64,000 nt of DNA, from positions 1 through 64,000 of the forward strand of contig JAJDWK010000004.1 of the NCBI GenBank assembly GCA_022825675.1. The letters run 5' to 3'. This DNA is from Anaerolineae bacterium. GTDB taxonomy: Bacteria; Chloroflexota; Anaerolineae; Aggregatilineales; Phototrophicaceae. Below are positions 18,112-26,346 of this stretch, in pieces. A program made the translations under genes and the position numbers. Position 1 is the stretch's first letter. Each line of letters starts with the position of its first letter. Under the pieces are notes generated by a model. It saw only the letters and a list, made by a program, of their open reading frames with translations, was not told where the DNA came from and made no database searches.

Positions 18112-19371
18112 TTATTTGCGCCGGGTATTGCGCTTCCTCAAGAAGGCTGGCAGCTCTCGATTTTTGGGGTCGGCAGTGTCGTATGTGCGCGTGTCTGGCT
18201 TCGGCGCTGGACTTGGCGGCGGCGGTGCCTGACGGCGGCGGCGATAATTTGGCATTTCCTCCGCGTTAGGCGCGCCTGCCCGTGGCGGCGCTTGCATCTC
18301 GACATCTTGATAGACCGGCGGTCTCTGTACCGGTGTCGGCGGCAGGGGCGCCCGCTCGCGGATGGGCAGCATGCCCGCCTCTGCCATGGCATCTTCGGTC
18401 AGGTTGCGTTCGATGCCGGTGGCGATGAGGGTAACGCGCACGCGGTCGCCCATGCTTTCGTCATAAGTATCGCCAAATTTCAGCTCACAGTCCGGATGCG
18501 CCCGTTCCATGACCCAGTTGGCGGCGTCTTCGAAATCTTTCAGGGTTAAGCCATCGCCGGCGCAGAAGCCCAGAATTATGCCGCGGGCGTCTTCAAATTT
18601 AATGTCTTGCAATTCGCTCGCCATCGCTTGTTCGACAGCGTGGAATACAGCGCCGTCGCCTTCGGATTCGCCCAGCCCCAACATCGTGCCCCCGCCCATT
18701 TCCAGCACGGTCTGCACATCGGCGAAGTCCACATTGCTCAAGCTCGGATTGGTGATCAATTCCGTAATGCCCTGAATGCCGCGCTGCAATACCTGGTCGC
18801 ACAATTTGAAGGCGTCGCGTCTGCCCAATTTATTGTTAGAAACCTCTTTCAAGCGCTCGTTGTGCACGGTGAGCAGGCTGTCCACATGCTTTTCAAGCTC
18901 GGCGATGCCCTGCTTGGCTTTTTCAATTTTCTTTTTGCCTTCAAAATTGAAAGGTGTGCAGACAAAGCCAACCACCAATGCGCCGAGTTCTTTGGCGAGG
19001 CGGGCAACGACGGAGGAAGCGCCAGTGCCAGTGCCGCCGCCCATGCCCGCGGCGATGAAAATCAAGTCGCCGCCGCGCAGCTGCTCCAGGATATCTTCTT
19101 CGCTTTCTTCCGCGGCTTTGCGGCCGATATCCGGGTCGCTGCCAGCGCCAAGCCCCTTTTTATTCTCGGATTTGGCGACGATATGCAGGCGCGTCTCCGC
19201 TTTGCTTAACACAAGCGATTGATAATCAGTGTTAATCGCAATATGCTCCACTTTCGCCAAGCCTTGCTCGATTATCGTGTTCTGAATATTCGCGCCGGCG
19301 CCGCCAACGGCGACGACTTTTATCACGGCTTCGAATGCTTTCTGTTCAGAAGCAGAGGATATGATTGTCAT
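18112..19371 (-). CDS. ftsZ: Cell division protein FtsZ
   Basis: This 419-residue tubulin homologue polymerises into the Z ring. The GTP-binding signature GGGTGTGAS is present near residue 110 and the catalytic T7-loop equivalent reads NPSLSNVDFADVQTVL. The first phosphate loop reads GGAGANIQN instead of the common GGGGxNA, a mild variation. After the globular part comes a Pro-rich linker of about 70 residues and a C-terminal peptide ELPAFLRKRN, the FtsA-binding tail. It is last in the cluster, has its own promoter in the 129-base gap after ftsA, and is followed by a strong terminator. Confidence 0.95.
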   Translation of the reverse strand: MTIISSASEQKAFEAVIKVVAVGGAGANIQNTIIEQGLAKVEHIAINTDYQSLVLSKAETRLHIVAKSENKKGLGAGSDPDIGRKAAEESEEDILEQLRGGDLIFIAAGMGGGTGTGASSVVARLAKELGALVVGFVCTPFNFEGKKKIEKAKQGIAELEKHVDSLLTVHNERLKEVSNNKLGRRDAFKLCDQVLQRGIQGITELITNPSLSNVDFADVQTVLEMGGGTMLGLGESEGDGAVFHAVEQAMASELQDIKFEDARGIILGFCAGDGLTLKDFEDAANWVMERAHPDCELKFGDTYDESMGDRVRVTLIATGIERNLTEDAMAEAGMLPIRERAPLPPTPVQRPPVYQDVEMQAPPRAGAPNAEEMPNYRRRRQAPPPPSPAPKPDTRTYDTADPKNRELPAFLRKRNTRRK

Positions 19372-19406
19372 GGTTGAACCCCTCGAATTATCTGCGCATA
19401 TATCAG

Positions 19407-19468
19407 CGCGTACAGCCCACCTAGTCTGATTGTACGCGTATTCCCAGCTCTCGCAATTGGATTGCGAG
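19407..19468 (-). other. Two inverted repeats in the ftsZ leader
   Basis: CTCGCAAT/ATTGCGAG (19450-19468, 3-base loop) sits just downstream of the predicted -10 box at the transcript start. CGCGTAC/GTACGCG (19407-19413 and 19432-19438, 18-base loop) follows. They may form mRNA stems or an operator. Confidence 0.5.
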
Positions 19469-19471
19469 GCA

Positions 19472-19501
19472 ATTATACCCTAATTTACAAAATGATGTCT
19501 T
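19472..19501 (-). promoter_or_regulatory. Promoter of ftsZ
   Basis: On the minus strand AAGACA (19501-19496) is followed after 18 bases by a perfect TATAAT (19477-19472). It overlaps the ftsA stop region and gives ftsZ its own transcript with a leader of about 95 bases. Confidence 0.75.
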
Positions 19502-20742
19502 TAGTCGTCTTGGGGCAGAAAGCGATAAAACATTTCTTTCATGCGCCGGCTCCAATTCGCCACCGGCAGCCCGATGCCAGGTCCCGCTTTCTGCTCGCCG
19601 CCTATCACCGAGCTTAATTCCAAACCCACGCGCAGCAAGCCCACGCTGGTGCTGTAGGAAGGGTTCTTTAAGGCATCAGCAATGCCAGTGATTTTCTCTG
19701 GCTGCGCCAAACGCACCGGCAGCTTCAAAGAGCGTGAGGCGATATCACGATAGCCCGGCATTTGGGAGCCGCCGCCAGTGATGATCGCGCCGGCGCGCAA
19801 TTGACTGCTGTAGCCAGAGCGCATAATCTCAATCTGCACCGCCTCAAATATATCTTCATAGCACATTTCGATGACCTGCGCCAGATGCTGGCGCGATACT
19901 GGCATTATCTCGCCGCCGAATGGCTCCACCGGGAATACTTCGTCTTCGGCAACCGCGTTGGCATCGGCATGCCCCTTTTGCAGTTTCACCTGTTCCGCCA
20001 AGCCAAAGGGCACCCGCATCCAATGGGTGATATCATCGGTAACATCGTTGCCGCCATGGGGGATGACCGCCGTATGCCACACGGTGCCATCAATGAAAAT
20101 CGCCAAGTCAGTCGTGCCGCCGCCAATATCAATGACTACCGCGCCCATCTCGCGTTCATGCACGGTCAAGACCGCGTCGCCCGCCGCCAAGGGGTTCAGC
20201 ACAAAGCGATCGACCAACAGCCCCGCCGATTCCACCGCATCTTCCAAGTTCGCCAGGCTTGTCGTTGACGCGGTGATGATATGGGCGTCAACTTCGAGGC
20301 GGAAACAGTGCATGCCAATCGGGTTAATGACGCCTTCCTGGCTGTCTACCGTATAACTGCGGGGCACGACATGCAGGATTTCGCGGCTGTGGGGGATGTC
20401 GATGCTGCGGGCGACGCTCAGCGCTTTCTCCACATCTTCCGCCTGCACCGTGCGCGAGCCAACGATAGTGGCGACGCCGCGGCTGGAACGCGAATCGATA
20501 TGGCTGCCCGATACGCTGACATAGGCTCTGCCAATGTCGAGCCCGCTGGACTTCTCCGCCCGGCGCACCGATTTGGATATCGCCGTGGAGAGCGCGCTGA
20601 TATTGTCGACGACGCCCTTTTTCATGCCATCGCTAGGCTCGATGCCCAAGCCGACAATATAGATATCCTCGGGCCTCACCTCGCCAACGATAGTGGTAAT
20701 TTTATGTGTGCCGATATCCAGCCCAACAACTAGATCACCCAT
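19501..20742 (-). CDS. ftsA: Cell division protein FtsA
   Basis: The 413-residue protein is an actin-fold ATPase that tethers FtsZ to the membrane and recruits the divisome. Motifs seen are VGLDIGTHKITTIVGEV (phosphate 1), a 1C domain region with SVSGSHIDSRSSRG, VVIDIGGGTTDLAIF (phosphate 2) and ITGGGSQMPGYRD (adenosine). The C terminus, WSRRMKEMFYRFLP, is a typical amphipathic membrane-targeting helix. It starts 6 bases after ftsQ and precedes ftsZ. Confidence 0.95.
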   Translation of the reverse strand: MGDLVVGLDIGTHKITTIVGEVRPEDIYIVGLGIEPSDGMKKGVVDNISALSTAISKSVRRAEKSSGLDIGRAYVSVSGSHIDSRSSRGVATIVGSRTVQAEDVEKALSVARSIDIPHSREILHVVPRSYTVDSQEGVINPIGMHCFRLEVDAHIITASTTSLANLEDAVESAGLLVDRFVLNPLAAGDAVLTVHEREMGAVVIDIGGGTTDLAIFIDGTVWHTAVIPHGGNDVTDDITHWMRVPFGLAEQVKLQKGHADANAVAEDEVFPVEPFGGEIMPVSRQHLAQVIEMCYEDIFEAVQIEIMRSGYSSQLRAGAIITGGGSQMPGYRDIASRSLKLPVRLAQPEKITGIADALKNPSYSTSVGLLRVGLELSSVIGGEQKAGPGIGLPVANWSRRMKEMFYRFLPQDD

Positions 20743-20748
20743 GCGGAT

Positions 20749-21582
20749 TTAAAGCTCCCATATTAGCCTGTAAAACGGCGCGTCGGGGTTGGCTATATTC
20801 AGCTCGGCAACATCAATCGCCCGACTGGTCAAGTAGCGCAGCAGCGCGTTATAGATTTTGATCTTCTCGCTCATCAGCTGGCTGCCATCGCTGCCCATCC
20901 AAATCTCCCAGCCCAGCTCATTGGCCCAGCCCAGCCCATAGGCGGGGTGATAGCGCAAGCCCTCGCCTTCGGGCAAAATGTCGCTCAAGCGCAGCGCGCC
21001 CAAAACAAAATCCGCATCAAAGTCTACGGCGCTCGCCTGGGCTTCTCCCTGGTACTCTTGCGCCATGCGTATATGCAGCAGGTTAGGCATTTCGCTGCGC
21101 TTTTGTATCTCCCGCCCTTGGATATCCAGCCAGGATTCCTCGCCGCCAGCCGACCACACAACCGCCGGCTGCCGCTCTTGCACATGCAAAGTCAGCAGGT
21201 TGGGCGGCCAGCCAATCTCAACCGTCACATCCGCGACCGACGGGTAGCCCAGCACATTCTCGCGGATTTGCTCTGGGTCCAGCCAGAACATGTGCAGGTC
21301 GGCAATGTCGGTATAGGCGAAGACTTCTTCGCGCTCGAGGAAGGTGTTGCCACGCACTTCTATCGCCTGCACATAAAAGATGTCATTGCTTAGAAACATC
21401 AGCAGCAGCGCCCCAAACAGCAGGAAAAGCACCCCGCTGGTGATGCGCCAGCGCATATAAGAAGGCTGCAGCGGGCGGCGCAGCCCAAGCGGACGCGCGG
21501 GCGGCGCGCCTGCTCTTGATGGCTCAAATACGCCAGGCGCTCGCTCGGAGCCGCGCCGCTGCGTCTGCACATGACTTGTCAC
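20749..21582 (-). CDS. ftsQ: Cell division protein FtsQ/DivIB
   Basis: This 277-residue product has a cytoplasmic Arg/Pro-rich tail, one transmembrane helix (about residues 50-70, SGVLFLLFGALLLMFL) and a POTRA domain beginning IEVRGNTFLEREEVF. A beta domain then ends close to the C terminus. This is the bitopic FtsQ/DivIB architecture. It links FtsL/FtsB-type proteins to the divisome. The start is a GTG without a strong Shine-Dalgarno, 84 bases after murB. Position between murB and ftsA supports the call. Confidence 0.88.
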   Translation of the reverse strand: MTSHVQTQRRGSERAPGVFEPSRAGAPPARPLGLRRPLQPSYMRWRITSGVLFLLFGALLLMFLSNDIFYVQAIEVRGNTFLEREEVFAYTDIADLHMFWLDPEQIRENVLGYPSVADVTVEIGWPPNLLTLHVQERQPAVVWSAGGEESWLDIQGREIQKRSEMPNLLHIRMAQEYQGEAQASAVDFDADFVLGALRLSDILPEGEGLRYHPAYGLGWANELGWEIWMGSDGSQLMSEKIKIYNALLRYLTSRAIDVAELNIANPDAPFYRLIWEL

Positions 21583-21666
21583 TTCGGAAGTACCGCCAGT
21601 AGGTTCAATGCAGCCTGCCAGTTACGGCATTCAGTGTACACGCGCCCTTACTACTGCGCAAACCGC

Positions 21667-22584
21667 TTAAGGCGCAATTCCCCGCCAGTCGCCTACTGTC
21701 TGAATCTCCAATTCCAGTTGGACGCCGCAGTTCGCCGCTACCGCCGCCCGCACTTGCTGTATCAGCCGCCAATAGTCGCGGGCGCTTGCCGTCTCGTCCA
21801 GGGCGAGGAAGAAGTTGGCGTGCAGCGGCGAGACCATCACCGCGCCTACCCGCGTCCCTTTTAAGCCCGCCGCTTCGATCAAGCGCCCCGCATAATCGCC
21901 CGGCGGGTTCTTGAAAATGCTGCCCAGGCTGGCGCCGGGCGGCTGGGTGGCGCGGCGATGGGCTTTGTATTTTTCCATGCGCTCCTGGATAGCGTCCCGC
22001 TCGTCCCAAGCCAATGTCAACTCAGCGTTTAGAACGAAGAAGCGCTTGTCTTCCCGCTGCTTCAAACGCGAGCTGCGATAGGCATAACGCAAATCGGCGG
22101 CGTCATATTCGACAATGCCCCGCCCATGCTCATAGACGCGGGCGCGGCGCAAAATGCCACTTATATCGCCGCCATGCGCGCCAGCGTTGTTCACCACCGC
22201 GCCGCCGACAGTGCCCGGCACCGCAATCGCCCATTCCATGCCGCTGAGGCGATTATCCTGGCAGAAGCGCGCCAGCCGAATCAGGCTGCTGCCGGCGCTG
22301 GCTTCCACCCGCGGCGCAGCCGCCGGCGGCAGGGCTTTTATCGCGGTCGCGCGGTTGATGATGGTCAAGCCGCGGATGCCAGCGTCAGCCACCAATACAT
22401 TGGCGCCGCCACCCAGCACCGTAACCGGCATGGCCTGCGCCCAAGCCCAATCCAGCACTGTAAGGGTGTCGCTATAGTCGGCTTTTCTGGCGATATACAG
22501 GAAATCGGCTTTGCCGCCCAGGCGCGCCGCCGTGAAGCGCGCCACCGCTTCGGCGCGCAGCAGCCCTGGCAGCGGCGTTTTCAT
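21667..22584 (-). CDS. murB: UDP-N-acetylenolpyruvoylglucosamine reductase
   Basis: The 305-residue flavoenzyme reduces enolpyruvyl-UDP-GlcNAc to UDP-MurNAc using NADPH. It shows the FAD-binding VTVLGGGANVLVADAGI, the AIPGT-like AVPGTVGGAVVNNAGAHG and the GASLGSIFKNPPGDYAG segment with the catalytic Ser. That last form, with a short insert-free C-terminal part, fits type II MurB. Its ATG overlaps the murC stop codon (ATGA), so translation is coupled. Confidence 0.95.
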   Translation of the reverse strand: MKTPLPGLLRAEAVARFTAARLGGKADFLYIARKADYSDTLTVLDWAWAQAMPVTVLGGGANVLVADAGIRGLTIINRATAIKALPPAAAPRVEASAGSSLIRLARFCQDNRLSGMEWAIAVPGTVGGAVVNNAGAHGGDISGILRRARVYEHGRGIVEYDAADLRYAYRSSRLKQREDKRFFVLNAELTLAWDERDAIQERMEKYKAHRRATQPPGASLGSIFKNPPGDYAGRLIEAAGLKGTRVGAVMVSPLHANFFLALDETASARDYWRLIQQVRAAVAANCGVQLELEIQTVGDWRGIAP

Positions 22585-23963
22585 GGCGCAGCGCCGAGAT
22601 ACATGTCAGCGATGCGATTGGCATCGCCGGCGCTGAATATCAGGATGACCGCCGGCGGAGTAACAGTCTGGCGCAGCGCCTCAACCGCGCCTTCAAAGGA
22701 ATCGCAATACAGCGCGGGGCAATTCGCCGCCAGCTCACGCGCTAGCGCGTTGCTGCTAATGCCGGCGATGGGCGCTTCTCTCGCGGCGTAAATCGGCAGC
22801 AGCAGGGCGCTATCCGCCGCGTCAAATGCCTGCAGGAAGTCGCGCCAAAATTGCTTGACGCGGGAAAAAGTATGCGGCTGCCACAATGCGATAATCTGAT
22901 GCCGCGGGTAGCGCCGCCGCGCCGCTTTTAAGTTGACGCGAATTTCTGTTGGGTGATGCGCGTAATCATCAACAACGATGACGCCGCCGCGCTCTCCCCG
23001 AATCTCGAAGCGGCGCGCGGTCGCCTGGAAGCTGCCCAGCGCGGCGGCGGAAACCGCAAACGGGACGCCAGATTCCGCGGCGGCTGCCAGCGCCGCCAGC
23101 GCGTTCAGCACATTGTGCGCCCCCGGCAGCGGCAGCGTCAACGCGCCCAGGGGCTCGCCATTCCGCTGGACGGCGCAGCGGGTTGCCCCGCCAGTGAAGT
23201 CTAAGTCAGTTGCTTGCCAATCGGCTGTCGCGCATTTGATGCCATAAGTGAGCACCGCGCCGCCGCTTTCACGGCGCTTGAGCGCCAGCGCGTTTGCCAG
23301 CGGGTCATCAGCGCAGGCGATAAGCGCGCCGCCCGGTTTCAAGCGGCTGATAAATGTCTCAAATGCGGCTTGCACGGCGGCGGCTGAGGCGAAAAAATCC
23401 GGATGGTCGAGCTCCACATTGGTTACCACCGCCAGCTGCGGGCACAAACCATGGAACATGTTGTCGTATTCATCGGCTTCGATGACAAAGGCAGCGCCCG
23501 CGCCCTGCCCGGCATTGCGCCCGGTATTGCCCATGACGCCGCCAACGATATAGCTGGGGTCGCAGCCAGCGCATTGCAGAATATGCACAATCATGGAAGT
23601 GGTGGTGGTTTTGCCATGCGTCCCGGCGACGGCGACAGTCTTAGATCCACGCAGCAGCAGCGGCAAAAAGTCACGGCGGCGCAGCACCGGGATGCCGCGC
23701 GCCGTCGCCGCCGCGAGTTCAATATGCTCGGGCGGGGCGGCGGAAGTCGTCAAAACGATATCCGCGCCGTCGATGTTGGCGGCGGCATGGCCGATTGTGA
23801 TGCGCGCCCCCTCCGCTGCCAGCGCTCGGGTGATGGCGCTGGCATTCAGGTCGGAGCCGCTGACGGCGCAGCCGCGCGCCAGCAGAATCCGCGCAATCGC
23901 CGATAAACCCGCGCCGCCGATGCCGACCAGATGAACCGCTTGCCCCGCCCCCAGCGCCGTCAT
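22581..23963 (-). CDS. murC: UDP-N-acetylmuramate--L-alanine ligase
   Basis: MurC adds L-Ala to UDP-MurNAc with ATP. The start is the ATG at 23963, which has GGAGG upstream and lies two bases past the murG stop; a TTG seven codons earlier is less likely. The 460-residue product has the N-terminal nucleotide motif HLVGIGGAGLSAIA, the ATP loop VAGTHGKTTTTSM, EADEYDNMF, and the C-terminal DDYAHHPTEI. All catalytic elements are present and the length is normal. Confidence 0.95.
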   Translation of the reverse strand: MTALGAGQAVHLVGIGGAGLSAIARILLARGCAVSGSDLNASAITRALAAEGARITIGHAAANIDGADIVLTTSAAPPEHIELAAATARGIPVLRRRDFLPLLLRGSKTVAVAGTHGKTTTTSMIVHILQCAGCDPSYIVGGVMGNTGRNAGQGAGAAFVIEADEYDNMFHGLCPQLAVVTNVELDHPDFFASAAAVQAAFETFISRLKPGGALIACADDPLANALALKRRESGGAVLTYGIKCATADWQATDLDFTGGATRCAVQRNGEPLGALTLPLPGAHNVLNALAALAAAAESGVPFAVSAAALGSFQATARRFEIRGERGGVIVVDDYAHHPTEIRVNLKAARRRYPRHQIIALWQPHTFSRVKQFWRDFLQAFDAADSALLLPIYAAREAPIAGISSNALARELAANCPALYCDSFEGAVEALRQTVTPPAVILIFSAGDANRIADMYLGAAP

Positions 23964-23964
23964 C

Positions 23965-25068
23965 TCAGCCTCCGCCAACTTCAATCAATAGCCGCGCCAG
24001 CTTGTCAGCGCCGTCAGGCTGCGCCAGCGCCAGCGAACGGGCGCGCATCGCGGACAAGCGCGCCTCATCCTGCATCAGCGCCAGCACAGTGTGCTGGAGC
24101 TGCTGCGGCAAGTCTTCGTCGCGAATGTGGACTGCCGCCCCCCGCTGGCAGAGGTATTCGGCATTCACCCTTTGATAGCGCCAGGCGTGGGGATAGGGTG
24201 CCAAAATCGCCGGCAAGCCAAAAAGCGGCAGCTCCGCCAAGGTGCTGGCGCCAGCGCGGCAGAGCGCCAGGTCGGCGGCGGCCATCGCCAACGCCATGTC
24301 AGCGTGCAGATAGGCAAAGGGCTGATAGCGCTCGTGCTCGGTGAGCGCGCCGGCTTGTTCCTGCGCGCGCTGCCAGTCCAGCTCGCCGGTAATGTGCAGT
24401 ATCTGCAAGCCCGCTTGCAGCAGCGGCGGCAGCGCCGCCACCAGCGCGACATTGATGCTGCGCGCGCCGTGGCTGCCGCCAAATACCAGCAGGGTTTTGC
24501 GCCCGGGGTCAAGTCTGAAATGGGCTAGACCCGCCGCCCGCGTGGCACCCAGGCGGCTCTCCAGCAGGGGGTAGCCGGTGAGCACCGTTCGCCTGCCGGG
24601 GAAGAACCTGGCGGAAGCCTCAGCCGTCAACGCGATAGCGCTGGCGAAGCGGTTGAGCGCCTTGATCGTCAAGCCGGGTTCGATATCGGGCAGGAATATC
24701 ACAATCGGTATGCGCAGCGCCTTTGCCGCCAGCGCCACCGGCAAATTCGCCCAGCCCCCTGTCAGCAATATGACCCGCGGGCGCAGCGCCAGCAGTTGCA
24801 AAAGGGCTTGCGCCGTGCCCAGCGCCAGCTTGCTCAAGCTCGCTGTGATGCGCAGCGCGCCCACCCCATGCAAGGGACCAGCGAATATCGCCGAATAGCC
24901 GGCGAAGGCGATGCCAGCGCTTCTCGCCAATGCGCCTTCGATGCCCCCCACGCTGCCGATGAAATACAGCTGATGCGCCGCAGCGCTATCCCGCGACAGC
25001 GCTTGGGCGGCTGCCAGCGCGGGATAGACGTGGCCGCCGGTCCCGCCAGCTCCGATCAATATGCGCAA
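23965..25068 (-). CDS. murG: UDP-GlcNAc:lipid I N-acetylglucosaminyltransferase
   Basis: MurG converts lipid I to lipid II at the inner face of the membrane. The start is a TTG at 25068 with AGAGGAG five bases upstream, so the protein begins directly at LRILIGAGGTGGHVYPA, the first glycine loop. An in-frame upstream extension has no homology. Later motifs include VLLTGGWANLPVALAAKAL, LLVFGGSHGARSIN and LCRAGASTLAELPLFGLPAIL. The product has 367 residues, normal for MurG. It overlaps the end of ftsW by 83 bases in another frame. Confidence 0.95.
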   Translation of the reverse strand: MRILIGAGGTGGHVYPALAAAQALSRDSAAAHQLYFIGSVGGIEGALARSAGIAFAGYSAIFAGPLHGVGALRITASLSKLALGTAQALLQLLALRPRVILLTGGWANLPVALAAKALRIPIVIFLPDIEPGLTIKALNRFASAIALTAEASARFFPGRRTVLTGYPLLESRLGATRAAGLAHFRLDPGRKTLLVFGGSHGARSINVALVAALPPLLQAGLQILHITGELDWQRAQEQAGALTEHERYQPFAYLHADMALAMAAADLALCRAGASTLAELPLFGLPAILAPYPHAWRYQRVNAEYLCQRGAAVHIRDEDLPQQLQHTVLALMQDEARLSAMRARSLALAQPDGADKLARLLIEVGGG

Positions 25069-26311
25069 GATTGCTCCTCTGCCCTTCGGCTGGGTTTGGC
25101 AGGACCGCCATGCGGTGCACGCTTTGCATGAGCCCGATGCCAATCATCACCACAATCAGGGAAGACCCGCCAAAGCTGATAAAAGGAAGGGGCACGCCGG
25201 TGGAGGGCATCGCGCCCGTCATCACCGCAATGTTCATCAGCGCCTGGATGATGACCCAGGAGGTAAAACCAACACAGAGCAACGCGCCGAAGCTGTCCCG
25301 CGCCATGCGCGCGATGCGGAAGCCGCGAAAGGCGAAAAAGATGAACAGCGCCACCACCACCGACGCGCCCAAAACGCCCCATTCTTCGCCGATGACCGCA
25401 AAAATGCTGTCGGTATGCGGCGCGGGCAAAGCGCCAAATTTCTGTTGGGATTGGCCCGGTCCCACACCGAACCAGCCGCCGCGCAAAAAGGCAGTGATGG
25501 CTTGCTGCGTCTGATATTCGATAAGCGTTACATCGCTCAAGCCGGCGAAAAAAGTGGCGATCCGCTGTTGGGCATAGGGCCAGCGCTCAATCACAATGAG
25601 TCCCGTTGTTATGGCGATGCCGCCCACAGCAGCCAAATGCGCCATGTTCGCCCCCGCCACAAAAAATATGAAGCCCGCCGTCAATATCACAATTGTCGCC
25701 GAGCTCAAATCCGGCTGCTGATAAATCGGATAGGCGATGACCGCGACCACCGCCATAAAGGGAAGTAAGCCAAAGAGAAAACTGCGCACCCGCGTTTTTT
25801 CGGAGCCCAGCCAAGCCGATAAAAAGACAACGATGCTGAATTCCGCCAGTTCACTCGGTTGGAAGCGCCCCGCCGAGAAGGCGCGCCGCGCCCCGAAGCG
25901 GTCTTCGCCAAAAATGGCGACCGCGACCAGCGAGACTATCGTGAAAAGCAGCAGCCAAAAGGAAAAGCGCTTCCAGGTGCGGTAATCCACAAATGCAAAG
26001 AAGGTCATGCAGGCGCAGCCCGCCAGCACATTGCGCAAATGCTCTTGCACAAAGAAGCCCGTCGCCGTGCCATAAGTCTCGTTGCTCCAGTCAAAAGTCG
26101 CGCTGAATACCATCAGCGAGCCAATCGCCAGCAGCAGCAGCACCGCCGCCAGCATGGGCTTATCCAAGGTGGCGAAAAAGCCCTTTTGCCGCAGTCGCGC
26201 GCGGCGCGGCTGCCCGTCACTGCGCACTGTAACCGCCGCATCTTGACGATTCAGGCGGCGGCTCCGTGCCGGGCGGTTATCGTTTTCTGGCTGGAGTAAC
26301 TGCTCGCTCAT
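24986..26311 (-). CDS. ftsW: SEDS peptidoglycan polymerase FtsW
   Basis: FtsW polymerises lipid II into septal glycan. The 441-residue protein has a polar N-terminal tail of about 50 residues, ten hydrophobic helices, and the SEDS signature GVGPGQSQQKFGALPAPHTDSIFAV with the conserved catalytic Asp, followed by IGEEWGVLGA. The late GVPLPFISFGGSSL motif is also intact. So the polymerase looks active, unlike its neighbour, the FtsI-like protein. The C-terminal tail of about 45 polar residues overlaps the start of murG. Confidence 0.94.
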   Translation of the reverse strand: MSEQLLQPENDNRPARSRRLNRQDAAVTVRSDGQPRRARLRQKGFFATLDKPMLAAVLLLLAIGSLMVFSATFDWSNETYGTATGFFVQEHLRNVLAGCACMTFFAFVDYRTWKRFSFWLLLFTIVSLVAVAIFGEDRFGARRAFSAGRFQPSELAEFSIVVFLSAWLGSEKTRVRSFLFGLLPFMAVVAVIAYPIYQQPDLSSATIVILTAGFIFFVAGANMAHLAAVGGIAITTGLIVIERWPYAQQRIATFFAGLSDVTLIEYQTQQAITAFLRGGWFGVGPGQSQQKFGALPAPHTDSIFAVIGEEWGVLGASVVVALFIFFAFRGFRIARMARDSFGALLCVGFTSWVIIQALMNIAVMTGAMPSTGVPLPFISFGGSSLIVVMIGIGLMQSVHRMAVLPNPAEGQRSNLAHIDRSWRDRRPRLSRAGSRPSAVAG

Positions 26312-26346
26312 GCGTATCCCTTGGCTAACTTATGCCCGGTCTTCAA

